Assembly (NCBI RefSeq): GCF_945952055.1
Contig: NZ_CAMFHB010000044.1
Span: forward strand, 1 to 52,591
Reading direction: 5' to 3'
Length of the DNA stretch: 52,591 nucleotides
DNA from: an uncultured Alsobacter sp.
GTDB lineage: Bacteria > Pseudomonadota > Alphaproteobacteria > Rhizobiales > Beijerinckiaceae
This document shows, piece by piece, positions 45,487-52,591 of the stretch (position 1 is the stretch's first letter; each line of letters starts with the position of its first letter). The notes beneath the pieces are model-generated. The model saw only the letters and a list, made by a program, of their open reading frames with translations. It was not told the DNA's origin and ran no database searches. The translations under genes and the position numbers were made by a program.

Positions 45487-48162
45487 ATGAAAGTCGTCGT
45501 CGTCGAGTCTCCGGCCAAGGCCAAGACCATCAACAAGTACCTGGGGTCGGACTACGAGGTCATCGCCTCGTTCGGCCATATCCGGGACCTGCCGGCCAAG
45601 GACGGCTCGGTGGAGCCCGAGCAGGACTTCTTGATGTCCTGGGAGATCGAGCCCAAGGCGTCCAAGCGCGTCTCCGAGATCGCCAGCGCCGTGAAGGGCG
45701 CCGACCGCCTGATCCTGGCGACCGACCCGGATCGCGAGGGCGAGGCCATCTCCTGGCACATCGTCGAGGCGCTGCGGGCGCGCCGCGTCCTCAAGGACGT
45801 GCCCATCGAGCGCGTCACCTTCAACGCCATCACCAAGGACGCGGTGAAGGAGGCGATGGCGCAGCCGCGCGAGATCGACCAGGCCCTGGTGGATGCCTAC
45901 CTGGCCCGCCGGGCGCTCGACTACCTCGTCGGGTTCCGCCTGTCGCCGGTGCTGTGGCGCAAGCTGCCCGGCGCACGCTCGGCCGGCCGCGTCCAGTCCG
46001 TGGCGCTGCGCCTGGTCTGCGACCGGGAACGCGAGATCGAGACCTTCGTGGCCCGCGAATACTGGTCGCTCGTCGCGACGCTGGCGACGCCGGCCGGCGC
46101 GACCTTCGACGCGCGGCTCGTGGGCGCCGACGGACGCAAGATCACGCGTCTCGACATCGGCACCGGCGAGGAGGCCGAGCAGTTCAAGCGCGACCTGGAG
46201 CAGGCCCGCTTCACGGTGGCCCGCGTCGACGCGCGCCCGGCCAAGCGCCATCCCTATCCGCCCTTCACCACGTCGACCCTGCAGCAGGAGGCGAGCCGCA
46301 AGCTCGGTCTGGCGCCGGCCCGCACCATGCAGGTGGCGCAGCGTCTCTACGAGGGAATCGACATCGGGTCGGGCACGGTCGGCCTCATCACCTACATGCG
46401 AACCGACGGCGTCGATCTCGCGCCAGAGGCGATCAGCCAGGCCCGCCGCGTCATCGGCCAGGAGTACGGCGACTCCTACGTGCCGTCCGCCCCGCGCCGC
46501 TACACGACCAAGCAGAAGAACGCCCAGGAGGCGCACGAGGCGATCCGCCCGACCGACATGGGCCGGCTGCCCAAGGACATGGCCCGCTACCTCGACGGCG
46601 AGCAGGCCAAGCTCTACGAGCTGATCTGGATCCGCACCCTCGCCTCGCAGATGGAATCGGCCGAGCTCGAGCGCACCACGGTCGACATCGCCGCGCTGGT
46701 GGGTCTGCAGACGGACAAGCCGCGCCACCTCGACCTGCGCGCCACCGGCCAGGTGGTAAAGTTCGACGGCTTCCTGCGCCTCTACCAGGAGGGCAAGGAC
46801 GACGAGGGCGACGACGACGAGAACCGCCGCCTGCCGGCGATGCGCGACGGCGATCCGCTCGACAAGCGCAAGATCGACGCGACCCAGCACTTCACCGAGC
46901 CACCGCCGCGCTACTCGGAGGCCTCGCTCGTCAAGCGCATGGAAGAGCTCGGCATCGGGCGGCCCTCCACCTACGCCTCGACGCTCGCGGTGCTGAAGGA
47001 CCGCGAATATGTGCGCATCGAGAAGAAGCGCCTGCATGCCGAGGACAAGGGCATGCTGGTCACCTCGTTCCTCGAGAGCTTCTTCTCGCGCTACGTGGAG
47101 TACGACTTCACGGCCGCGCTGGAGGAGGACCTCGACCGCATCTCCAACAGCGAGGTGGACTGGAAGGAGATCCTGCGCCGTTTCTGGAAGGACTTCTCGG
47201 CGGCGCTGGACGGCACCAAGGACCTGAAGATCGGCGAGGTGCTCGAGGCCCTCAACGACGTGATGGGCCCGCACATCTTCCCGCCCAAGGCCGACGGCGG
47301 CGACCCGCGCGTCTGCCCGACCTGCGGCACGGGCCAGCTCTCCCTGAAGCTCGGACGGTTCGGCGCCTTCGTCGGGTGCTCGAACTATCCGGAGTGCAAG
47401 TACACGCGCCAGCTCGCCGCCGGCAACGGCGACGGTGAGGCCAACGCCACCGAGGGCGGAGCCGGCGCCGGCCCGCGTTCGCTGGGACAGGACCCGGCCA
47501 CCGGGCTCGACGTCACCGTCCGCGACGGGCGCTTCGGGCCCTACGTGCAGCTCGGCGAGGGCGAGAAACCGAAACGACAGACCCTGCCGAAGGGCGTCAC
47601 GGTCCAGGGTATCGACCTGGAGATGGCGCTCGCCCTCCTGTCGCTGCCGCGCGAGGTGGCCCGCCACCCCGAGAGCGGCGAACCGGTCCTGGCCGGCATC
47701 GGTCGCTACGGGCCCTATGTCCAGCACGGCCGCACCTACGCCAACATCCCGAAGGAGGAGGACGTCCTCACCATCGGCGGCAACCGGGCCATCGACCTGA
47801 TCGTCGCCAAGGAGAGCGGCGCCTCGTTCCGCCGGGGCGGCGCGACGGCGGGACGCGTGCTGGGCGACCATCCCGACGGCGGCCCCGTGACCGTGCGGGC
47901 CGGGCGCTTCGGGCCCTACGTCAACCACGGCGCGGTCAACGCCAACCTGCCGCGCGGCTCCAATCCGGACGAGTTCACCCTCGAACTGGCGTTGCCGCTG
48001 CTCGCGGCCCGCGCGGCTGCAGCCCCTGCGAAGGGCAAGGGCAAGGCGGCCGCGAAGTCGAAGGCGGCCCCCAAGGCCAAGGCCGCAGCCAAGCCGAAGA
48101 AGACGGGTGCGAAGAAGCCGAAGGCCGCCGGCGCGGCCAAGGGATCGGCCTCGGCGGAGTAA
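45487..48162 (+). CDS. topA: DNA topoisomerase I
   Basis: A type IA topoisomerase of 891 residues that relaxes negative supercoils. The TOPRIM domain shows VVVESPAKAKTINKYLG and ATDPDREGEAISWHI. The catalytic Tyr303 is in GLITYMRTDGVDL. One C4 zinc finger follows (CPTCGTG...CSNYPECKYTRQ), then three repeats of the type RDGRFGPYVQLGEG, RYGPYVQHGRTYANI, RAGRFGPYVNHGAVNANL. A Lys/Ala-rich tail (from ~840) ends the chain, as in alphaproteobacteria. GAGGA lies ten bases before the ATG. First gene of topA-rnr-DUF983-Nudix. Confidence 0.97.
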   Translation: MKVVVVESPAKAKTINKYLGSDYEVIASFGHIRDLPAKDGSVEPEQDFLMSWEIEPKASKRVSEIASAVKGADRLILATDPDREGEAISWHIVEALRARRVLKDVPIERVTFNAITKDAVKEAMAQPREIDQALVDAYLARRALDYLVGFRLSPVLWRKLPGARSAGRVQSVALRLVCDREREIETFVAREYWSLVATLATPAGATFDARLVGADGRKITRLDIGTGEEAEQFKRDLEQARFTVARVDARPAKRHPYPPFTTSTLQQEASRKLGLAPARTMQVAQRLYEGIDIGSGTVGLITYMRTDGVDLAPEAISQARRVIGQEYGDSYVPSAPRRYTTKQKNAQEAHEAIRPTDMGRLPKDMARYLDGEQAKLYELIWIRTLASQMESAELERTTVDIAALVGLQTDKPRHLDLRATGQVVKFDGFLRLYQEGKDDEGDDDENRRLPAMRDGDPLDKRKIDATQHFTEPPPRYSEASLVKRMEELGIGRPSTYASTLAVLKDREYVRIEKKRLHAEDKGMLVTSFLESFFSRYVEYDFTAALEEDLDRISNSEVDWKEILRRFWKDFSAALDGTKDLKIGEVLEALNDVMGPHIFPPKADGGDPRVCPTCGTGQLSLKLGRFGAFVGCSNYPECKYTRQLAAGNGDGEANATEGGAGAGPRSLGQDPATGLDVTVRDGRFGPYVQLGEGEKPKRQTLPKGVTVQGIDLEMALALLSLPREVARHPESGEPVLAGIGRYGPYVQHGRTYANIPKEEDVLTIGGNRAIDLIVAKESGASFRRGGATAGRVLGDHPDGGPVTVRAGRFGPYVNHGAVNANLPRGSNPDEFTLELALPLLAARAAAAPAKGKGKAAAKSKAAPKAKAAAKPKKTGAKKPKAAGAAKGSASAE

Positions 48163-48285
48163 AAGGGCCCGCAGCGGCGCCGAGACGGCAGACAGGTCGG
48201 CGCCCGCCGGAGATCGGCGGCGCCGCCGGTGGAATCGCCGCCCGATCCGTGTCAGAAGGTGCCTGACGCTGAAAGGACGTGGCCC

Positions 48286-50589
48286 TTGGCCAAGGACCCC
48301 CATGCCATGCGCGGCGGCGAGACGCTGCCGACGCGCGACGAGATCCTCGAGTTCATCAACAAGGAACCCGGCCCCGTGGGCAAGCGGGAGATCTCGCGCG
48401 CCTTCAACATCAAGGGCGCGGCGCGGATCGCGCTGAAGCGGCTGCTGCAGGACCTGGAAGACGACGGGGTTCTCGATCGCAAGGGCAAGTCGGTCCACAA
48501 GGCCGGCATGCTGCCTCCCGTGGTGATGGCCGACATCGTGTCCCGCGACCGCGACGGCGAGTTCCTGGCCACGCCCACCGAGTGGGACGAGGCCGAGCGC
48601 GGACGCCCGCCGCGCATCGCCGTGCACCTGCCCCGCCGACCGAAGCCCGGCATGGCGGTTCCGGGGCTGGGCGACCGGGTCATCCTGCGGGTCGAGCCCG
48701 CCCGAGACCGCTCCGCCGCCGCCTATCTCGGCCGGCTGGTGAAGGTGCTCGACAAGTCCAGGGCGCAGGTGCTGGGCGTGTTCCGGGCGTTCCCGGGCGG
48801 GGGCGGTGCCATCGCGCCCATCGACAAGAAGCAGCTCGGCCGCGAGATCCCGGTTCCGGTCGGCGACGAGAACGGCGCCGCCGACGGCGACCTCGTGTCG
48901 GTGAGCCTGGCCAAGCGGGGCCGCTTCGGGCTCGTCCTCGGCAAGGTGATGGAGAAGCTCGGCTCGCTCAAGAGCGAGAAGGCGATCAGCCTGGTCGCCA
49001 TCCACGCGCACGGCATTCGCATGGAGTTTCCGCCGGCCGCCCTGGCGGAGGCGGAGGCCGCGCGCCCCGCGACCCTGTCCGGCCGCGAGGACTGGCGTGA
49101 CCTCCCCCTCGTCACGATCGACCCGCCCGACGCCAAGGACCACGACGACGCGGTCCACGCCCTCCCCGACGACGATCCGAAGAACGAGGGCGGCCACGTG
49201 GTGACCGTCGCGATCGCGGACGTTGCCGCCTACGTGGCATCCGGCGGCGCGCTGGACCGCGAGGCGCTCCTGCGGGGCAATTCTGTCTACTTCCCCGACC
49301 GTGTCGTGCCGATGCTGCCCGAGCGCATCTCCAACGACCTGTGCTCCCTGCGCCCGCAGGAGGTCCGCCCTGCCCTCGCCGTCCGGATCGTGCTCGACGC
49401 GCAGGGGCGCAAGCTGCGCCACAGCTTCCACCGCGTCCTCATGCGCTCGGCGGCCAAACTCGCCTATGCCCAGGCCCAGGCCGCCATCGACGGAGCGGCC
49501 GACGACACGACGGGTCCGCTGCTCGAGCCCGTGCTGCGGCCCCTGTGGGCGGCGTACCGCGCGGCCACCAGGGCCCGCCAGGAGCGCGCGCCGCTGGATC
49601 TCGACCTGCCCGAGCGCAAGATCCTGCTGAAGAAGGACGGAACGGTCGACCGGGTGATCGTGCCCGAGCGCCTCGATGCCCACCGGCTGATCGAGGAGTT
49701 CATGATCCTGGCCAACGTCGCGGCCGCCGAGACGCTGGAGGAGCGCCGGACGCCGCTGCTCTACCGCGTGCACGACGAGCCGTCGCTGGAGAAGATGCGG
49801 GCGCTGGGGGAGGTCCTGGCCTCCGTCGGCATCAAGATGACCCTGCAGGGCGCGCTGCGGCCGGCCTTCTTCAACCGCATCCTGGCGCACGTGGCCGGCG
49901 GCGAACACCAGGCCCTGATCAACGAGGTCGTGCTGCGCTCCCAGGCGCAGGCCGAGTACGCCAACGAGAATTACGGCCATTTCGGCCTCAACCTGCGCCG
50001 CTACGCCCATTTCACCTCGCCGATCCGCCGCTACTCCGACCTCGTGGTCCACCGGGCGCTGGTGCGGGCGCTGCGGTTCGGCGACGACGGTCTGCGCGAC
50101 GAGACCATCGAGGCCCTGCCGGAGATCGCCGCGTCGATCTCGGGGTCGGAGCGGCGGGCCATGGCGGCCGAGCGCGAGACGATCGACCGGCTCATCGCCC
50201 ACCATCTGGCCGACAGCATCGGCGCGACGTTCGAGGGGCGGATCACCGGCGTGACCCGGTCCGGGCTCTTCGTGCGGCTGAACGAAACGGGAGCCGACGG
50301 GTTCATCCCCGCCGGGACGCTCGGAGCCGACTATTTCCGCTATGATGAGGCCGCCCACGCCCTGGTGGGCGACCGCACCGGCGAGACTCACCGCCTGGGC
50401 GACCTGGCCACGGTCCGGCTCGTGGAAGCCGCCCCGCTGGCCGGCGCCCTGAGGTTCGAACTGCTCTCGGAGGGGAAGACCACGACACCGCGCAGCCGGC
50501 GCTCCGGCCGGAATGCCGGGAAGACGGGCCGACGTGACGGCCGGGAAGACCACAGAGGACCATCGGCGCGCCGTTCGCGCCGCGGATAG
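48286..50589 (+). CDS. rnr: Ribonuclease R, probable TTG start
   Basis: A 3'-5' exoribonuclease (767 residues from this start) that degrades structured RNA. A winged-helix head (TRDEILEFINKEPGPVGKRE) and cold-shock domains precede the RNB catalytic domain with its acidic cluster IDPPDAKDHDDA (Asp279, 282, 285, 287, 288). RRYAHFTSPIRRYSDLVVHR, one S1 domain (FEGRITGVTRSGLFVRLNE) and a basic tail follow. The TTG at 48286 has AAAGGA about eight bases upstream and matches the usual M-A-K head; ATG 48307 and ATG 48229 are alternatives. Confidence 0.95.
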   Translation: MAKDPHAMRGGETLPTRDEILEFINKEPGPVGKREISRAFNIKGAARIALKRLLQDLEDDGVLDRKGKSVHKAGMLPPVVMADIVSRDRDGEFLATPTEWDEAERGRPPRIAVHLPRRPKPGMAVPGLGDRVILRVEPARDRSAAAYLGRLVKVLDKSRAQVLGVFRAFPGGGGAIAPIDKKQLGREIPVPVGDENGAADGDLVSVSLAKRGRFGLVLGKVMEKLGSLKSEKAISLVAIHAHGIRMEFPPAALAEAEAARPATLSGREDWRDLPLVTIDPPDAKDHDDAVHALPDDDPKNEGGHVVTVAIADVAAYVASGGALDREALLRGNSVYFPDRVVPMLPERISNDLCSLRPQEVRPALAVRIVLDAQGRKLRHSFHRVLMRSAAKLAYAQAQAAIDGAADDTTGPLLEPVLRPLWAAYRAATRARQERAPLDLDLPERKILLKKDGTVDRVIVPERLDAHRLIEEFMILANVAAAETLEERRTPLLYRVHDEPSLEKMRALGEVLASVGIKMTLQGALRPAFFNRILAHVAGGEHQALINEVVLRSQAQAEYANENYGHFGLNLRRYAHFTSPIRRYSDLVVHRALVRALRFGDDGLRDETIEALPEIAASISGSERRAMAAERETIDRLIAHHLADSIGATFEGRITGVTRSGLFVRLNETGADGFIPAGTLGADYFRYDEAAHALVGDRTGETHRLGDLATVRLVEAAPLAGALRFELLSEGKTTTPRSRRSGRNAGKTGRRDGREDHRGPSARRSRRG

Positions 50590-50594
50590 CCATC

Positions 50595-51029
50595 ATGAGC
50601 ATCGAAGACACCAGTCCCCGCAACCTCGCCCTCGCCATGCGCCGCGGCGCCTTCGGCCGCTGCCCGCACTGCGGTGAAGGACGCCTGTTCACGCGCTTCC
50701 TGAAGATCGCCGATCGCTGCGAGGCCTGCGGGGTCGAGTTCCACCACCATCGGGCGGACGACCTGCCGGCCTACATCGTGATCTTCATCGTGGGCCACGT
50801 GGTGGTCGGCGGCATGCTGTCGGCGGAAACGAACTTCGACTGGCCCATCTGGCAGCACGTGCTGCTGTGGCCCCTGCTCACGGTCGTGCTGTCGCTGGTC
50901 CTGCTGCAGCCCATCAAGGGCGCGATCGTGGGCCTGCAATGGGCCCTGCGGATGCACGGGTTCGGGCACCATCCGGACGGCGACGACCACCCGGCGCTGC
51001 GTCCCCATGTGGGCGAGCCGCGTCCATGA
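50595..51029 (+). CDS. DUF983 zinc-ribbon membrane protein
   Basis: A 144-residue protein with an N-terminal zinc ribbon (CPHCGEGRLFTRFLKIADRC followed by EACG, four Cys) and two membrane helices (YIVIFIVGHVVVGGML and VLLWPLLTVVLSLVLL). Its His-rich cytoplasmic end (HGFGHHPDGDDHP) could also bind metal. The DUF983 family has no settled function and is commonly found next to rnr. It starts five bases after rnr and overlaps the Nudix gene as ATGA. Confidence 0.92.
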   Translation: MSIEDTSPRNLALAMRRGAFGRCPHCGEGRLFTRFLKIADRCEACGVEFHHHRADDLPAYIVIFIVGHVVVGGMLSAETNFDWPIWQHVLLWPLLTVVLSLVLLQPIKGAIVGLQWALRMHGFGHHPDGDDHPALRPHVGEPRP

Positions 51030-51763
51030 CCAACGCGACCGTCATCGCGGCGCCCGACTACAAGGATCCGCGCCACGCCTACCAGCGGCCGCGCGATGCG
51101 GCCACGCTGATCCTGATCGACCGGTCCAAGCGCAAGCCGAAGGTGCTGATGGGTCGCAGGCACGCCGGCCACAAGTTCATGCCGGGGGTGTTCGTGTTCC
51201 CCGGCGGGCGCGTCGATCCGGCCGACCGCGAGATGGTGGCGGCGGGCATGCTCGATCCCGTGGTCGAGACGCGGCTGATGGCGCGCACGCAGCGCCCCAC
51301 CCTGCAGCGCGCCCGGGCGATGGCCCTGGCCGCCGTGCGCGAGACCTACGAGGAAACGGGGCTGATGCTCGGCAGCCGCGACTACGGCGCGCCGGAGGCC
51401 CCGGCAGACGGCCCTTGGGCGGCCTTCGCCGAGCACGGCGTGTTTCCCGTGCTCGAAACCCTGCACTACGTCGCCCGCGCCATCACCCCGCCGGGACGGT
51501 CGCGGCGATTCGACACGCGTTTCTTCGCGGCCGACGTGGAGGACGTGGCGCACCGCACGGATCCCAACATCGGTCCGGATTCGGAGCTCGTCGAGCTCGT
51601 GTGGGTGGACCTGGACAAGGCGGCCTCGCTCGAGGCGCCCTGGATCACCCATGTCATCCTCGCGGACGTGAAGGCGCGGATCGACGCCGGCTTCTCGCCG
51701 TTCCTGCCCGTTCCGTTCTACCACGAGCTGCACGGCAAGCGCCTGCGCGAGGAGATCGCCTGA
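51026..51763 (+). CDS. Nudix hydrolase with interrupted box (NUDT7/NUDT19-like)
   Basis: A Nudix-fold hydrolase of 245 residues. The box is split: PGGRVDPADREM supplies the first Gly, and after an insertion of ~35 residues ALAAVRETYEETGLML supplies REUxEExGU. This arrangement is typical of the family that includes coenzyme-A-diphosphatase-like NUDT7/NUDT19 proteins, so a CoA ester or related diphosphate is a reasonable substrate class; this is inference. The start overlaps the DUF983 stop by four bases. Last gene of the topA transcript. Confidence 0.9.
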   Translation: MTNATVIAAPDYKDPRHAYQRPRDAATLILIDRSKRKPKVLMGRRHAGHKFMPGVFVFPGGRVDPADREMVAAGMLDPVVETRLMARTQRPTLQRARAMALAAVRETYEETGLMLGSRDYGAPEAPADGPWAAFAEHGVFPVLETLHYVARAITPPGRSRRFDTRFFAADVEDVAHRTDPNIGPDSELVELVWVDLDKAASLEAPWITHVILADVKARIDAGFSPFLPVPFYHELHGKRLREEIA

Positions 51764-51792
51764 AACTCGGCGCCCGGCCTGCATCGGCTTTC

Positions 51793-51820
51793 TTGACTTT
51801 CCCTGCGCGATGCGTAGGTT
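51793..51820 (+). promoter_or_regulatory. Promoter of rpmG
   Basis: TTGACT, 16 bases, TAGGTT: a strong alphaproteobacterial housekeeping promoter, 93 bases before the rpmG ATG. Confidence 0.8.
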
Positions 51821-51831
51821 GCGCGCCAACA

Positions 51832-51861
51832 GGGCCGGTCGCTGACCGGCCCCCTTGCTTT
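51832..51861 (+). promoter_or_regulatory. Leader hairpin of rpmG (attenuator-like)
   Basis: GGGCCGGTC-GCT-GACCGGCCC is a perfect 9-bp stem followed by CCTTGCTTTT. It begins about 12 bases after the promoter's -10 box, so it forms at the very 5' end of the rpmG mRNA. It could attenuate or stabilise that mRNA, and could stop read-through from the Nudix gene. Confidence 0.6.
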
Positions 51862-51912
51862 TCGTTCACATGAGGTCGCCGCCCGGGCGGCTCGACATCA
51901 GGGATATCCGCC

Positions 51913-52080
51913 ATGGCAAAGGCGACCACCATCAAGATCAAGCTCGTGTCGTCGGCCGACACCGGGTTCTTCTACGTCACCAAGAAGAACTCCCGGACCA
52001 TGACGGACAAGCTCACGAAGAAGAAGTACGACCCCGTCGCGAAGAAGCACGTGGAGTTCAAGGAAGCCAAGATCAAGTGA
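51913..52080 (+). CDS. rpmG: 50S ribosomal protein L33
   Basis: Ribosomal protein L33 (55 residues): [20 protein letters not shown], then [20 protein letters not shown], then a Lys-rich end. It lacks the Cys pairs of the zinc-binding form, so it is the zinc-independent type. It has its own promoter with a leader hairpin and a strong terminator, making it monocistronic. The upstream AT-containing leader lacks a strong Shine-Dalgarno. Confidence 0.96.
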   Translation: MAKATTIKIKLVSSADTGFFYVTKKNSRTMTDKLTKKKYDPVAKKHVEFKEAKIK

Positions 52081-52114
52081 TCCGGCTTTCCCGGCCATCC
52101 TGGTCGTGACGACG

Positions 52115-52138
52115 AACCGCCCTTCGGGGCGGTTTTTT
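52115..52138 (+). terminator. Terminator of rpmG
   Basis: AACCGCCC-TTCG-GGGCGGTT with TTTTTT: an 8-bp stem and a UUCG-type loop, 34 bases after the stop. Confidence 0.93.
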
Positions 52139-52261
52139 GTTGGGCGATGCCAAGGATACGTTTTCGTCGGATTGCGACCTTAACCATGGCCGGTCATCGC
52201 GCGGTAAGGACCTGAGGCGTTCCTGGGCCGCGGGGCAGGAGCCCCGATCCGAGGACAGACC

Positions 52262-52441
52262 ATGCAAGTCGGTTCCACCGATGCGACGTCGCAGCTGATG
52301 GCCACCCTGGCCCAGCAGCAGTCGTCGCAGACGACCCAGAAGAACGACCACGACCAGGACGACGGTGCCAGCGCGCCGCCCGCCCCCACCAAGGCCGCGC
52401 CGGCCCCCGGCACGGGCAAGCTCGTCGACAAGACCGCCTGA
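52262..52441 (+). CDS. Hypothetical protein (59 aa), Gln/Pro/Ala-rich
   Basis: A small soluble protein preceded by GAGGACAGACC, a good ribosome binding site. The head (MQVGSTDATSQLMATLAQQQ) resembles the start of small putative motility-associated proteins of Hyphomicrobiales; a charged stretch (KNDHDQDDG) and a Pro/Ala-rich tail ending GKLVDKTA follow. No domain is recognised and the resemblance is only impressionistic. It stands between the rpmG terminator and a repeat fragment. Confidence 0.6.
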   Translation: MQVGSTDATSQLMATLAQQQSSQTTQKNDHDQDDGASAPPAPTKAAPAPGTGKLVDKTA

Positions 52442-52498
52442 TTGGTCGTGAGCCGCTCTCCGGAGCTGCCTTGCAGCTCCCGTTCCGGTTCGTGACCA

Positions 52499-52520
52499 CC
52501 TCTCAGCCGTCCTGCCCGGT
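52499..52520. repeat. Nested palindromic repeat, truncated copy F
   Basis: Only the first ~22 bases of the family (outer arm CCTCTC...GCCGTCCTGCCCGG) are present before the sequence diverges. The remaining inner hairpins are missing. Confidence 0.5.
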
Positions 52521-52575
52521 CCGAGCCCTTCGGGTATCACACATCTCACTCGAGCCCGAAGGAAGGGCGCTCTCC

Positions 52576-52591
52576 CTCCCCTGCAGGGGAG
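52576..52591. repeat. 16-bp perfect palindrome at window edge
   Basis: CTCCCCTGCAGGGGAG is perfectly self-complementary and reaches the last base. It may be part of a further repeat cut by the window end. Confidence 0.4.

Noticed and set aside
45379-50553. An open frame of 1724 codons on the minus strand opposite topA and rnr
   Set aside because: It is antisense to two unmistakable genes, has His/Arg/Gly-rich low-complexity composition typical of frame shadows in GC-rich DNA, and shows no domain.

Overview
The window is a GC-rich chromosomal segment of an alphaproteobacterium, most probably of the order Hyphomicrobiales (Rhizobiales). The evidence is LpxI in place of LpxH in the lipid A pathway, the lpx/bam/dxr/frr/tsf/rpsB gene order, an S2 protein with a long C-terminal extension, and a catalytically degenerate dihydroorotase beside pyrB. 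Family and genus cannot be read from the sequence. Nearly all of it is ordinary core chromosome. There is no phage, integrase, transposase or CRISPR.

Layout. 1-2.3 kb: 3' end of gltA, a small esterase-like hydrolase and an EamA transporter. 2.7-17.7 kb, all on the minus strand: rpsB-tsf, pyrH-frr, uppS-cdsA-dxr, rseP, bamA-lpxD-fabZ-lpxA-lpxI-lpxB. This block joins translation factors, isoprenoid and phospholipid precursors, outer-membrane assembly and lipid A synthesis. 18-29.8 kb: tRNA-Pro(GGG), a second hydrolase, a 39-residue membrane protein, a Tim44-like protein, malonyl-CoA decarboxylase, an amidase, a class III aminotransferase, UPF0173 hydrolase, ruvX, an AEC transporter and two 71-residue orphan proteins. 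29.8-34.0 kb, minus strand: pyrB-pyrC'-plsY-dprA.

34.6-44.4 kb, plus strand: a self-contained chemosensory operon, the most unusual part of the window. Its order is a soluble receptor with two complete MCP hairpins in one chain, a scaffold with three CheW domains, CheB, CheR, CheA, a 100-residue STAS-like protein, CheY, and a membrane MCP-like protein carrying a CheZ-like D-x-x-x-Q motif. No flagellar or pilus gene is nearby, so its output is unknown. It lies between dprA and topA, which are neighbours in many relatives.

44.7-52.6 kb: a UPF0114 membrane protein, then topA-rnr-DUF983-Nudix, rpmG with its own promoter and leader hairpin, and a 59-residue orphan. A family of ~105-bp nested palindromes (five full copies and one fragment) is scattered between genes. 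Its stems keep pairing while their sequences switch. Coordinates of starts were chosen from ribosome binding sites and family alignment by eye; no database search was possible.
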